From Mycetocola zhadangensis (GTDB taxonomy: Bacteria; Actinomycetota; Actinomycetes; Actinomycetales; Microbacteriaceae), in the NCBI RefSeq assembly GCF_003668565.1, contig NZ_RCWJ01000003.1, positions 186,001 through 250,000 on the forward strand: a DNA stretch of 64,000 nt, written 5' to 3'. Positions 26,324 through 35,787 of this stretch are shown here, piece by piece. The notes beneath the pieces are model-generated. The model was not told the origin of the DNA, searched no databases, and saw only the letters and a program-made list of their open reading frames with translations. A program made the position numbers and the translations under genes. Numbering within the stretch: position 1 is the stretch's first letter; each line of letters begins with the position of its first letter.

Positions 26324-26343
26324 TGAACAAGGGGCATTGTTCA
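26324..26343 (+). other. Small hairpin before the terminator (possible sRNA part)
   Basis: Perfect inverted repeat TGAACAA (26324-26330) GGGGCA TTGTTCA (26337-26343) just upstream of a T-run terminator. Could be the body of a small RNA or simply a double terminator. Confidence 0.4.
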
Positions 26344-26351
26344 GTCGGCAT

Positions 26352-26400
26352 AAAAAGGTCCCCTCCCGCCACCCGAAATGGCGACCGGAGGGGACTTTTT
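26352..26400. terminator. Strong intrinsic terminator, both strands
   Basis: AAAAAGGTCCCCTCC (26352-26366) pairs with GGAGGGGACTTTTT (26387-26400), with an added inner CGCC/GGCG stem. A T-run follows on each strand. It serves the GNAT gene and possibly the acyltransferase gene. Confidence 0.9.
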
Positions 26401-26845
26401 CCCGACTGGGGGCACAGCCGGGAGTCGCGCCTGCCCGAAGGGACGAGCGCGCGTGATCTGAAGTTATCAGTGGCGCGAACGGACCGGATAGACCACAGTT
26501 CGGGGGGGCTTTGGCACCTCCGCCACACTCATCGGCGATAGGCGAGCTCGGATGATCAATGACGGCCACTCCTAGGAAATCGAAGCGCCGACGAACGCGG
26601 GTGCTGGTGGAAATGGACGAAGCGTAGGCCGAACAGCTCGAGCTCGCCGTAGGGAAGTCCGCCTGGGCATGATCCATCAGGCAGCGCGACGTCCGAGCGT
26701 GCGACAGCACTGCAAACAAACTCATTCCGTCACCCTCATCGGCAAGGAACACCGTCAAGCGATATGCGCAGGCTTGATGATCACCCCCCGGAACGACGGA
26801 TGTTGCTGCCCTGCCAATCTCATATGGGACGGATCGGACCGGGAG

Positions 26846-28093
26846 CTATCGTGAAATTTCAGCCCGAAATATTGTGGTGCTCCTTTTGGAGTAACCGGTA
26901 CTGATCAAACGTGTGAAAGACCATAGGGACAGTGCTTCGTAGACGGCTGCACAGGAAATAAACGTCGCGACACAAGCGATTAGGAAGCCGAGGGCAGGCG
27001 CGACACCAGTTTCGAAAAGAAGCGACGAGAACAACATGATGAGCGGGTGATGGAATATGTAGATAGTGAGGGATGCAGATACCAGCCAGTTAACGATGCG
27101 GTTCGGGTTTGTGACTAATGATCCTGCCACCCCTATGAGGATGCGTGCGGCGTACAGTCCTCCGCCGGTAATAAGTACAACATGCGCCAGACTCGCGATC
27201 GGTAAATCCCACTCGTCCAGCAACTTCGAAAACGCCACGATCGCGACGACTAAGACGATCCCAACGATGTACGTGACGACACGAGGTCGCGAGGCGATTC
27301 GCTCGATGAACTCCCTTCGGAGTCCAACCAGTGCACCGATAAAGAAGAACGGCATACTCAGAACGAAGTTATCCGCCAGCACCGTGAGTGTTCTGTTCGA
27401 CATTTCGAATGTGTGCCAAGCGCCGGCCATGACTGCGGTGACGCTCGCAGCCGAAGCCACGGCGACAAACGTGATCGCACTTCGGCTCCAAATGGATTCG
27501 GTGAATCGTGTTACCCAATTTAGGCGACGAGGGGACCCAACTTTCGTGATCAACGCGGCAAGCGCAATGCAATAAATGATCAGGTTCACCAGGAACCACA
27601 AGTGCCCTATCCACATGCCAGGGGATGAAGCGAGCTCATCGAAGCTCTCACTGCTTTTCCCGAAGCCGTTGGCGTTAACGCGTGAGAGCAGCAGCAGCTG
27701 GACCGGGCTGATAACGAGCAGGCCGAAAATCAATGGAATCCCGAGTCGGGTAAGTCTGCCTCTTATCCAATGACGCACACCAGCACGCTGCGCAATGAGT
27801 GTCGCGAAGACGCCCGCGATAATGAAGAAGGTTGGCATCCGCCAGACGTGAATGAAGTCAGCCAGAATACCGAGCGCCGATACACTCTCCGGCGAGGTAA
27901 CGCCCCAGCTTCGACCTGAGAAAGCGAGAGCCGCGTGATAGGGGATTCCCGCGAGCATTAGCGTTGCGCGAAGAAAATCAAGATGATGCATCCGCTGACG
28001 CTGAGTTGCGGTTGCCGCCGATTGCGACCGAACTACTTCCTCGTCAGGTTGGCCGTTCGCTGGTACTTCAGGCGCTCTTGATTCCATTGTCAT
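26846..28093 (-). CDS. Acyltransferase family 3 (OafA/YrhL-like) membrane protein
   Basis: 415 aa with about 10 membrane helices. Seen: N-terminal 'HHLDFLRATLMLAGIPYHAALAFSG', 'RMPTFFIIAGVFATL' and 'SPGMWIGHLWFLVNLIIYCIAL', the usual H-x-x-FLR start of acyltransferase 3 proteins that O-acylate sugars or lipids at the membrane. The gene is visibly richer in A/T than its neighbours and has loose codon choice, suggesting acquisition from elsewhere. No sugar biosynthesis genes are adjacent, so the acceptor is unknown. Confidence 0.85.
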   Translation of the reverse strand: MTMESRAPEVPANGQPDEEVVRSQSAATATQRQRMHHLDFLRATLMLAGIPYHAALAFSGRSWGVTSPESVSALGILADFIHVWRMPTFFIIAGVFATLIAQRAGVRHWIRGRLTRLGIPLIFGLLVISPVQLLLLSRVNANGFGKSSESFDELASSPGMWIGHLWFLVNLIIYCIALAALITKVGSPRRLNWVTRFTESIWSRSAITFVAVASAASVTAVMAGAWHTFEMSNRTLTVLADNFVLSMPFFFIGALVGLRREFIERIASRPRVVTYIVGIVLVVAIVAFSKLLDEWDLPIASLAHVVLITGGGLYAARILIGVAGSLVTNPNRIVNWLVSASLTIYIFHHPLIMLFSSLLFETGVAPALGFLIACVATFISCAAVYEALSLWSFTRLISTGYSKRSTTIFRAEISR

Positions 28094-28363
28094 CCCCCCG
28101 GTGCACTGCGATCACAATAGCTGGTAAGCAGCCATCCGAGGTAACCGCATCTCGCTCGTTGCAGATGGATCCGAGGTGCGGTCAAGTAGGTCGCTTGTGT
28201 TCTGCGATTTGACCAGTCCGGCGAGCCAGTACACGCAGACGCGGTTGCGGCACCTAGCAAGAATTTTCGACTAGGACGTACCCTTCGCCTGACGCCGATG
28301 CAGCAACGCCCCTCATCATCTTCGGAAGTGGTAAGGGACGTCTCTTGCCATAGTCGGTAGGGA

Positions 28364-28693
28364 TCAGTCAGCTATATGGGCAGCCTCCGCGGTGTCCTCC
28401 TCGACCTCAGCGGTGACGAGCACACCGATCAATGTCATCGCCAGCGCGGTCACTGAAACGACCGTAAGGATCCAGGCCCATATGGCGAGTATGGGATTGC
28501 CCAAACCCCCCATTTGCACACCGGCGAGCACCAGCCACAAGCCCACGAAGGAGCAGATGATCGACGCAACCGACAGATCGCGGAACCAGCCCAGCCGACG
28601 GATTTTCATGGCAATTGAACGGCGTTCGACGGCCACGGTCAGCATCACGATTGGGAAGACGGCGGTCAGGGCCGAGCACGTTTCTGCATTCAC
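28364..28693 (-). CDS. Small membrane protein of unknown function
   Basis: 109 aa from the GTG at 28693, which follows an AAGG site. An N-terminal hydrophobic segment ('ALTAVFPIVMLTVAV') is followed by a basic stretch and two more strong membrane segments ('VASIICSFVGLWLVLAGVQM' and 'LAIWAWILTVVSVTALAMTLIGVLV'), ending in an acidic tail. The frame is open further upstream into tRNA-Thr, which is not coding. No family recognised. Confidence 0.55.
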   Translation of the reverse strand: MNAETCSALTAVFPIVMLTVAVERRSIAMKIRRLGWFRDLSVASIICSFVGLWLVLAGVQMGGLGNPILAIWAWILTVVSVTALAMTLIGVLVTAEVEEDTAEAAHIAD

Positions 28694-28780
28694 GACGTTG
28701 ACCTTAGCGGACGGACGTTGCCGCCTCACGCTGTGGGCAAAGTGACGCAAGCCGGTTAGGTTGGATCCCCTTGCTTTGCA

Positions 28781-28856
28781 TGGAGCCGCCTGTGGGAATC
28801 GAACCCACGACCTTTTCATTACGAGTGAAACGCTCTGCCGACTGAGCTAAGGCGGC
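28781..28856 (-). tRNA. tRNA-Thr (anticodon CGT), CCA encoded
   Basis: Minus strand reads GCCGCCT at the 5' end, a D-arm GCTC..GAGC, anticodon stem TTTCA/TGAAA around loop CTCGTAA (anticodon CGT, codon ACG), T-arm GTGGG-TTCGATT-CCCAC, acceptor AGGCGGC, discriminator T and CCA (28783-28781). Confidence 0.95.
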
Positions 28857-28938
28857 GTGTTTCGTTCCGACCGAAATCGGCCGATACGACGCACACAGCT
28901 ATCGATCTTACAGGGTTCGGTGGGTGGTTACGACCACC

Positions 28939-30516
28939 TCAGGAGCACTGCGGATCCTCGGAGGGAACCGTGCCGGAGATGAGGTAATCGTCGACGGCTG
29001 AGTTCACGCACTCGCTGCCCTTGTTATACCCCGTGTGCCCCTCACCCTCGTAGGTGACCAGGACGCCACTCTCCAACTGCTCGGCAAGTGCTTCGGCCCA
29101 TACGTACGGTGTCGCCGGATCGTTCGTCGTTCCGACCACGAGAATCGGCGGTGCGCCGGCAGCCGCAATCTTCTCGCGTTCGGCGCCGTCCGGGTGTGGC
29201 CAGTTTGCGCAGCCAATGTCTCCGTAACCAAAGAACGGTCCGATCGTCGGTGCGGCGGCAGCGAGCTCGGCTGCTTCGGCTGCCATTCGGGCCGGGTCAT
29301 CGTCGTAGGTGTAGTCGCGGCAGTTGTACGCGCTGAAAGCCTCGGTCGAGTTGTCGCTGTAGGAGCCGTCCTCGTTGCGGCCGTTATAGGCATCCGCAAA
29401 GGAGAATGCGTAAGCGGCGCTCCCGCTCATCACGTCGACGAACATCTCGCTGAGCAACGGCCACCCGGACTCGGGCGAGTACAACGGGTAGATGATCGCG
29501 GTGAGCAGGCTGCTCGCCCCAAGCTGGCGGCCGTCAGAGTTCTTGATTGGAGAGGAGTCAACCGACGTCATCAGGTCACCGATCGTCGTCATCGCATTGT
29601 CGACGGATCCCTTGAACGGACACTCCGGTGTTCCGATGCAGTCGTCGAGGTAGGCGCGCAACGCGCTCTCGAAGCCTTTCGCCTGTGTGAGGTTCACCTC
29701 GAAGTTGCTCGTTGACGGGTCGATCGCACCATCGAGCACGAGCCGGCCGGCTTTCTCCGGGTACAGCTCCGCATAGGTGGCGCCGAGGAATGTGCCGTAC
29801 GAGTAACCCAGGTAGTACAGCTCAGCGTCACCGAGGACGGCCCGCATCAGGTCGAGGTCCCGTGCGGCGCTGACCGTGTTGATGTACTCGAGCGACGCAC
29901 CGGTGTTCTCGGCGCAGGCGTTCCCGTACTCCTTGGCGCTCGAGGCGAGCTCAGCCATCCATTCCTCGCTACCCCGCTCTGCGGTGGACAGCCCGTAGAG
30001 GTAGTCGTCCATGTCGTTCTCGTCGAGGCAAGTGACAGGAGTTGAACGCCCGACGCCGCGCGGATCGAACCCGACGATGTCGAAGTTCTCCTGCAGTCTG
30101 CTGTCCGTGGCGAAGTCCACGGAGTCCCGCACGAACTCGTACCCGGACGCGCCCGGACCTCCCGGGTTCACGAGCAGCGATCCGATCGCGTCGCCGGATG
30201 CGCGCTGGCGAATCAGCGACAGTTCGACGTCACCACTCTCCGGGGAGTCCCAGTTCATCGGCGCCACAACTGTGGCGCACTGGAACTGACCCTCGCAGTT
30301 CGACCAGGAGAGGTTCTGACTGTAGAAGTCCTTCAGGTTCGCGGCGACATCCTCGTCGTTCGGCGTGGATGTTGCGACGACTGCCGGTTCCGTCTCTGGA
30401 AAGAATGCCGTCACGCATCCGCTCATCGTCATCACGAGAGCAATCGTGAGGGCCAGGATTCCGGTGACCTTCTTGCCGGTGTGTGTGCTGCTGCTCGGTC
30501 GCTGTCGAACTGTCAC
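28939..30516 (-). CDS. Secreted alpha/beta-hydrolase lipoprotein, tripeptidyl aminopeptidase (Tap/SlpD) type
   Basis: 525 aa. A signal peptide with lipobox ('MTMSGCVTA') anchors it to the membrane. Alpha/beta-hydrolase fold: oxyanion motif 'NPGGPGASGYEF', 'FDIVGFDPRGVGRSTPVTC', nucleophile Ser in 'LGYSYGTFLGATYAELYPEK', and a C-terminal TAP-like lid/core with Asp in 'TTNDPATPYVWA' and His in 'EGEGHTGYNKG'. It probably releases peptides or acyl groups outside the cell. Confidence 0.88.
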   Translation of the reverse strand: MTVRQRPSSSTHTGKKVTGILALTIALVMTMSGCVTAFFPETEPAVVATSTPNDEDVAANLKDFYSQNLSWSNCEGQFQCATVVAPMNWDSPESGDVELSLIRQRASGDAIGSLLVNPGGPGASGYEFVRDSVDFATDSRLQENFDIVGFDPRGVGRSTPVTCLDENDMDDYLYGLSTAERGSEEWMAELASSAKEYGNACAENTGASLEYINTVSAARDLDLMRAVLGDAELYYLGYSYGTFLGATYAELYPEKAGRLVLDGAIDPSTSNFEVNLTQAKGFESALRAYLDDCIGTPECPFKGSVDNAMTTIGDLMTSVDSSPIKNSDGRQLGASSLLTAIIYPLYSPESGWPLLSEMFVDVMSGSAAYAFSFADAYNGRNEDGSYSDNSTEAFSAYNCRDYTYDDDPARMAAEAAELAAAAPTIGPFFGYGDIGCANWPHPDGAEREKIAAAGAPPILVVGTTNDPATPYVWAEALAEQLESGVLVTYEGEGHTGYNKGSECVNSAVDDYLISGTVPSEDPQCS

Positions 30517-30574
30517 TCGGGACGTCTCCGCTTGCTCGGTGTCGCTGCCAAAAGGGTCAAAGTTGTTGCGATAG

Positions 30575-31717
30575 TCATCGGATTGCCGTCACCAGCAGGG
30601 CTTCGAGCGCGAGCGCCGGCGCTACGTTGCCCTCGATGCGTCGACGGGTCTGCTGGATCGCGTCCATCGTCGCCATCGTTTCGGCCGGACTGCCCGCCTC
30701 CCCCGCCTGCTCAAGCTGGTCGAGGAGCTCCTTGTTGATCACGGTCTCGCTTCGGCCGAGCTGAAGCATGATGATGTCACGGTAGAGCGAGAGCAGGTCG
30801 ACGAGGATCCGATCCAAACCGTCACGCAGGCTTCGGGTCGCGCGGCGTTTTTGGTCGTCTTCGAGCGACCGGATCTGCGATCGGAGCCCAGGCGGCAAGT
30901 TCTCCCCCGGCTCAACGCCCAGCGACCTCAGAGCATGCTCCCGCTCCTCGGCGTCGCGAGCCTCGGTATAGGCCTTGGCGTCATCGCCAGCGATCTCCAT
31001 CATGCGGGCAGCCGCTCGCACCGCATCAGAAACACTGCGGATGCCAAGGGCTGCCTTCAGCGTTTCGTCTCGCCTGTCGCGGGCACCAGCGTCTGTCGCC
31101 AGCCGGTGCGCCATGCCGACGTGGCTCTGGGCCAGCCGGGCGGCACGTTCCGCGGTTTCGGCGTCGACCTTGTCTCGGCGTTGGATGAGTCCGGCGACCT
31201 CGTCAACGGACGGCACCCGCAACCGGATCGCTCGCACTCGGGACCGGATGGTGGGGATGAGGTCGGCTTCACTTGGCGCGCAGAGCACCCAGACCGTTCG
31301 TTCTGGTGGTTCTTCGAGGGCCTTGAGCAACACGTTCGAGGTGCGTTCGGCCATGCGGTCGGCGTCTTCGATGACCATCACGCGGTAACGGCCGACGGCG
31401 GGCGAGAACTGCGAACTCCGCACGAGTTCGCGCACCTCGTCGATCTTGATGATTACGTTCGAGGTGGAGAGCACCGTCAGGTCGGGGTGGGTGCGGGCGT
31501 CGACCTGCTTACTGGTCACCGGGTCACCGTCGGAGTCATTGCTTAAGAGGGCTGACGCGAACGCATATGCCAGGTTCGACCGACCCGACCCTGGCGGACC
31601 GGTGATCAGCCACGCGTGCGTCATTGCGCCGTGGGCATCGTCTCCGCGGTCGGAGGCGGCGTCGCGCAGCAGCGACACAGCATCGCTCTGTCCAATGACG
31701 TCATCCCAGGTGGCCAT
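30575..31717 (-). CDS. holB: DNA polymerase III subunit delta'
   Basis: 380 aa clamp-loader subunit. Seen: 'WDDVIGQSDAVSLLRDA', a P-loop-like 'ITGPPGSGRSNLAYAFA' with Arg where the Walker Lys is usual (common in delta'), 'VMVIEDADRMAERTSNVLLKALEEPPERTVWVL' and the sensor-1 'IRSRVRAIRL'. It works in the cytoplasm with DnaX and HolA to load the sliding clamp. It lies downstream of tmk and topA in the same direction, as in other actinobacteria. Confidence 0.92.
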   Translation of the reverse strand: MATWDDVIGQSDAVSLLRDAASDRGDDAHGAMTHAWLITGPPGSGRSNLAYAFASALLSNDSDGDPVTSKQVDARTHPDLTVLSTSNVIIKIDEVRELVRSSQFSPAVGRYRVMVIEDADRMAERTSNVLLKALEEPPERTVWVLCAPSEADLIPTIRSRVRAIRLRVPSVDEVAGLIQRRDKVDAETAERAARLAQSHVGMAHRLATDAGARDRRDETLKAALGIRSVSDAVRAAARMMEIAGDDAKAYTEARDAEEREHALRSLGVEPGENLPPGLRSQIRSLEDDQKRRATRSLRDGLDRILVDLLSLYRDIIMLQLGRSETVINKELLDQLEQAGEAGSPAETMATMDAIQQTRRRIEGNVAPALALEALLVTAIR

Positions 31718-31851
31718 ATTCCAACCCTACCTGTGGCCCCTGACCTTCTCTTCAGCTCGCTCGTCTGCGATCCGAACGACACAGTGCGTCCACTCACCGT
31801 GCTAACGACGAAGCGTGGCAACTCAACGACTCGCGCTGGCGCCGATTCCGG

Positions 31852-32487
31852 CTAGAGCAGTGAGGACACTCTCGAGCGGATGCTGTCCGCGAGGGCTGAA
31901 ACGGATGCCGTGGCATCCAGCACCAAAAATCGCTCGGGTTCCGCTGCGGCAAGTTCCAGGTACACCTCGCGCACTCGCCGGTGGAACGCCGACTTCTCCG
32001 CCTCGAGGCGATCGTACCGGGTACGGGACGCGTCGAGCCGAAGCCGCGCTGCATCCTCGTTGAGGTCGAGCAGCACGGTGAGGTCGGGCAGCAGTCCCCC
32101 GGTTGCCCAGGTCGACAGCTGCCGCACCTCGTCGATGCCGAGGTCACGACCGGCACCCTGGTAGGCCAGCGACGAGTCGATGTAGCGGTCTTGAAGAACC
32201 ACCTCCCCGCGCTCGAGCGCAGGGCGAACCTTGGTCATGATGTGGTGCGCGCGATCGGCCGCGTACAGCAGGGCCTCGGCGCGTGGGGTGATGTCGCCGC
32301 GGTGGTGCAGAACGATCTCGCGCACCTCAACACCGAAGTCGGTGCCGCCCGGTTCGCGGGTGCGCACAACGACACGACCCGAGTCGACCAACCACTTCTC
32401 GAGCTCGGCGGCCTGGGTGGACTTGCCCGAGCCGTCACCACCCTCGAGGGTGATGAACAGCCCGGGATACCCGTCGGATGCCGCCAT
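31852..32487 (-). CDS. tmk: Thymidylate kinase
   Basis: 211 aa. P-loop 'LEGGDGSGKSTQAAEL', the DR motif in 'VVLQDRYIDSSLAYQGAGRDLG' and Arg-rich LID 'RTRYDRLEAEKSAFH'. Phosphorylates dTMP to dTDP with ATP. Its ATG overlaps the topA stop (TAATG). Confidence 0.95.
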   Translation of the reverse strand: MAASDGYPGLFITLEGGDGSGKSTQAAELEKWLVDSGRVVVRTREPGGTDFGVEVREIVLHHRGDITPRAEALLYAADRAHHIMTKVRPALERGEVVLQDRYIDSSLAYQGAGRDLGIDEVRQLSTWATGGLLPDLTVLLDLNEDAARLRLDASRTRYDRLEAEKSAFHRRVREVYLELAAAEPERFLVLDATASVSALADSIRSRVSSLL

Positions 32488-35384
32488 TACTCAGCCGTCG
32501 CCGGAGCGGCGGTCGTCTTCGCGGCGGGTTTCTTCGCCGTCGCCGTCTTGGTGGAAACGCCGGTCTTCGCTGCGGCAGCGGCCTTGGCTGCAGCGGCAGC
32601 CGTCGGCTTCTTCACTGTGGTCGTCGCCTTCTTGGCAGCAGGTTTCTTCGCGGCAGGTTTCTTCGCGGCAGGCTTCTTCGCGGCGGCCTTCTTACGCGGA
32701 GCCGCAGGACCCTTGGCGCGTTTGTCGGCGAGCAGCTGAACGGCACGGTCGAAGTCGATGTCCTCAACGGACTCGGCCTTCGGGATCGTCGCGTTGGTTA
32801 CACCATCGGTGACGTACGGCCCAAATCGGCCGTCCTTCACCTTGATCGGCTTGCCACTCTCCGGGTCAGCGTCGAATTCCTTGAGCGCACTCGACGCACG
32901 GCGGTTGCCGTACTTCGGCTGCGCGAAGATCTCGAGGGCTGCTGGCAGTTCGATCTCGAAGATCTGGTCTTCATTCTCGAGCGAACGCGAGTCGGTACCC
33001 TTCTTCAGGTACGGACCGAACCGGCCGTTCTGCGCCGTGATCTCCGCATCCGATTCGGGGTCAACACCGACGACACGGGGCAGGTCGAGCAGCTTCAGCG
33101 CCGTCTCGAGGTCGATCGAGTCGAGCGACATCGACTTGAAGAGCGACGCTGTGCGTGGCTTCACGGCAGCGACCTTCTTCTTCGCTGGCGCCTTCTTCTT
33201 CGGTGCATCGGTGACTTCGCCCGTGGTGAGGTCGACCTTCTCCTCAGCGACCTCGGGCTCGGGTTCAGCCTCGGTCACGTACGGACCGAACCGTCCGTCC
33301 TTCGCGAGGATCTCCTTACCGTTCTCCGGGTTCACGCCGATCACACGGTCGGTGAGCACCGGCGCGTCGATGAGTTCCTGCGCCTTGGTGAGGGTGAGCT
33401 CGTCAGGGGCAAGCTCCTCAGGAATGTTGATCCGTCGCGGCACGGCCGGTGAGCCGTCCTCTTGGGCCGGTGCAGTGGCATCCGTCACTTCAAGATAGGG
33501 GCCGTACTTACCGATCCGAATGGTGACGGTGTCGCTGAGGCGCATCGAGTTGATCTCACGCGCGTCGATCTCACCGAGGTTGTCGACGACCGTGCGCAGG
33601 CCGCGGTGGTCGTCGCCGCCGTAATAGAAGGACTTGAGCCACTCGGTGCGGTCCTGCTCGCCACCGGCGATGCGGTCGAGGTCCTCTTCCATCTCGGCCG
33701 TGAAGTCGTACTGCACGAGGTCGTTGAAGTGCTCCTCGAGCAGCCGGACGACGCTGAACGCGATCCACGACGGGATCAGCGCCTGCCCACGCGCGGTGAC
33801 GTACCCGCGGTCGGTGATCGTCGCAATGGTCTGGGCGTAGGTCGACGGGCGACCGATACCCAACTCTTCGAGCGTCTTGACGAGGCTCGCCTCCGTGTAG
33901 CGCGGGGGCGGCGAGGTCTCGTGGCCCTTGGCCTCGACGTCGCTCAGCTGTAGCGACTGGCCCTGGGTCAGCGGCGGCAGTTTCGCTTCACGTGCGGCGT
34001 TGTCGCTCGCGTTGCGTTCTTCGTCCTGGCCCTCTTCGTACGCGTGGAGGAATCCGCGGAAAGTGATGACGGTTCCGGATGCTGTCAGCTCAGCGGTCTT
34101 ACCGTCCGCCTGCGCCTCGATGGTCACCGTTGCGGTCTGGCCCTTGGCGTCGGCCATCTGGCTTGCGACGGTGCGCTTCCAGATCAGCTCGTACAGCTTG
34201 AAGTCCTGGCCGCGGAGGCTCGACGACAGAGAGGACGGAGTGCGGAAGGTGTCACCGGACGGCCGGATGGCCTCGTGGGCCTCCTGCGCGCTCTTGTTCT
34301 TGCCTGCGTACACCCGCGGCTTGTCAGGAATCGTGTCTGCGCCGTATAGAGCGGTGGCCTGGTCACGGGCCGCCTTGATCGCCTGGCTCGAGAGCGAGGG
34401 CGAGTCGGTTCGCATGTAGGTGATATACCCGTTCTCGTACAGAGACTGGGCAACGCTCATCGTCTGGCGGGCGGAGAAGCGCAGCTTGCGGGCCGCTTCC
34501 TGCTGCAGCGTCGACGTCGTGAACGGCGCGGCGGGGCGACGCGAGTACGGCTTCGATTCCACTTTGGAAACGACAGCGGATGCCGCCGGGCTGGCCAGCG
34601 CTGCGGCAATCGCCTGCGCGGCCCGCTCGTCGAGCGGAACGGCCTTGGTTGTCAGCTTTCCGTTGTCATCAAAGTCGCGACCCGTCGCAACGCGCTGCCC
34701 GTCGAGACGAACGAGTCGCGCCTCAAAGTGGGTGGCATCGGCGTCGGGAGCTGCCTGCGCGGTGAGGTCCCAGTACTGGGCGGCGGTGAACGCGAGGCGC
34801 TCACGTTCGCGGTCGACGATCAGACGGGTAGCAGCGGACTGCACGCGGCCGGCGGACAGGCTTGGGCCGACCTTGCGCCACAGAACAGGTGAAATTTCAT
34901 ACCCATATATACGGTCGAGGATTCGTCGGGTTTCCTGCGCGTCGACAAGGGCGACGTCGAGGTCGCGCGTGTTGTCCTTCGCGGCGAGGATCGCGTCTTT
35001 GGTGATCTCGTGGAACACCATGCGCTTCACGGGAACCTTGGGCTGCAGAACCTGGAGCAGGTGCCACGCGATGGCTTCGCCTTCGCGGTCCTCATCAGTT
35101 GCGAGCAGGAGTTCGTCGGCGTTCTTCAGCGCTCGCTTGAGCTCTGCCACCGTCTTCTTCTTGTTGTCGGAGACCACGTAATAGGGCTCGAAGTCATTGT
35201 CGACATCGACGGCAAACTTGCCGAACGCGCCCTTTTTGAGTTCAGCCGGGAGGTTCTTCGGCTCCGCGAGGTCACGAATGTGACCCACCGAGCTCAGAAC
35301 CTCGTAGCCCTCGCCGAGGTACCCGGCGATGGACTTCATTTTGGTCGGTGACTCAACAATGACCAGCTTCTTTGTGCCTGGCAC
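32487..35384 (-). CDS. topA: DNA topoisomerase I
   Basis: 965 aa type IA topoisomerase. Toprim domain with 'LVIVESPTKMKSIAGYLGEGYEV' and 'DEDREGEAIAWHL'; catalytic Tyr in 'NGYITYMRTDSPSLS'; four to five C-terminal topo-C repeats, each with 'GRFGPYV' or a close variant; and a Lys/Ala tail with repeated AAKKP units that binds DNA. The actinobacterial type, with no zinc ribbons. GTG start at 35384 preceded by AAAGGAG; a longer upstream frame has no such site. Confidence 0.95.
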   Translation of the reverse strand: MPGTKKLVIVESPTKMKSIAGYLGEGYEVLSSVGHIRDLAEPKNLPAELKKGAFGKFAVDVDNDFEPYYVVSDNKKKTVAELKRALKNADELLLATDEDREGEAIAWHLLQVLQPKVPVKRMVFHEITKDAILAAKDNTRDLDVALVDAQETRRILDRIYGYEISPVLWRKVGPSLSAGRVQSAATRLIVDRERERLAFTAAQYWDLTAQAAPDADATHFEARLVRLDGQRVATGRDFDDNGKLTTKAVPLDERAAQAIAAALASPAASAVVSKVESKPYSRRPAAPFTTSTLQQEAARKLRFSARQTMSVAQSLYENGYITYMRTDSPSLSSQAIKAARDQATALYGADTIPDKPRVYAGKNKSAQEAHEAIRPSGDTFRTPSSLSSSLRGQDFKLYELIWKRTVASQMADAKGQTATVTIEAQADGKTAELTASGTVITFRGFLHAYEEGQDEERNASDNAAREAKLPPLTQGQSLQLSDVEAKGHETSPPPRYTEASLVKTLEELGIGRPSTYAQTIATITDRGYVTARGQALIPSWIAFSVVRLLEEHFNDLVQYDFTAEMEEDLDRIAGGEQDRTEWLKSFYYGGDDHRGLRTVVDNLGEIDAREINSMRLSDTVTIRIGKYGPYLEVTDATAPAQEDGSPAVPRRINIPEELAPDELTLTKAQELIDAPVLTDRVIGVNPENGKEILAKDGRFGPYVTEAEPEPEVAEEKVDLTTGEVTDAPKKKAPAKKKVAAVKPRTASLFKSMSLDSIDLETALKLLDLPRVVGVDPESDAEITAQNGRFGPYLKKGTDSRSLENEDQIFEIELPAALEIFAQPKYGNRRASSALKEFDADPESGKPIKVKDGRFGPYVTDGVTNATIPKAESVEDIDFDRAVQLLADKRAKGPAAPRKKAAAKKPAAKKPAAKKPAAKKATTTVKKPTAAAAAKAAAAAKTGVSTKTATAKKPAAKTTAAPATAE

Positions 35385-35526
35385 CCGACTCCTTTCGTCG
35401 TGCACACCATACACACCCTTTACTGGGCAGCACCTAATCCCGGGGTTGCTGACGCGCACGCCCGGCGCGTCGCGTTCCAAGCGACCGAGCTCTTGAAAAG
35501 GCGGCCGGAAAGAGCAGAATGGGGCT

Positions 35527-35769
35527 ATGAGCGCATCAATGACGACGAGCTACACAGCCAAACTGACCGACGGCCCGCTTGAGGGAAGGACCCTGTCAGC
35601 GGATTTCCTCGCATCGGGAGATCCGCGTCCGACGGTCGACATCCTGGCGCAGGGCGGCAAGACCTATGTATATGCACGCACTGCGGGTCAGGAGTTCGAG
35701 TCGGAGGACTCGGACCGCCCGAGTGCCGTCAACTATCGGTATCTCACCACCAACTTCGACGACGAATAG
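35527..35769 (+). CDS. Small hypothetical protein
   Basis: 80 aa, soluble, acidic. Sequence features 'YTAKLTDGPLEGRTLSADFLASGDPRPTVDI' and 'KTYVYARTAGQEFESEDSDRPSAVNYRYL', suggestive of a small beta-rich domain. It is divergent from topA. GTG/ATG choice near 35527 is uncertain; an internal ATG 4 codons later is possible. No family recognised. Confidence 0.65.
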   Translation: MSASMTTSYTAKLTDGPLEGRTLSADFLASGDPRPTVDILAQGGKTYVYARTAGQEFESEDSDRPSAVNYRYLTTNFDDE

Positions 35770-35787
35770 AGCGGTCGCCCCTGCCGG

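Larger units (their letters stand above)
26252..26845. other. 594-bp intergenic region between convergent genes
   Basis: No supportable gene. It holds two successive hairpins, the second a T-run terminator (26352-26400), in the first 150 bp. The rest (26401-26845) shows no repeat, RNA or domain I can recognise; short open frames here have no ribosome binding sites worth noting. Confidence 0.6.

Noticed and set aside
28694-28819. N-terminal extension of the small membrane protein through the tRNA
   Set aside because: The extra residues are a translation of tRNA-Thr and its flank; a GTG with a ribosome binding site lies after it.
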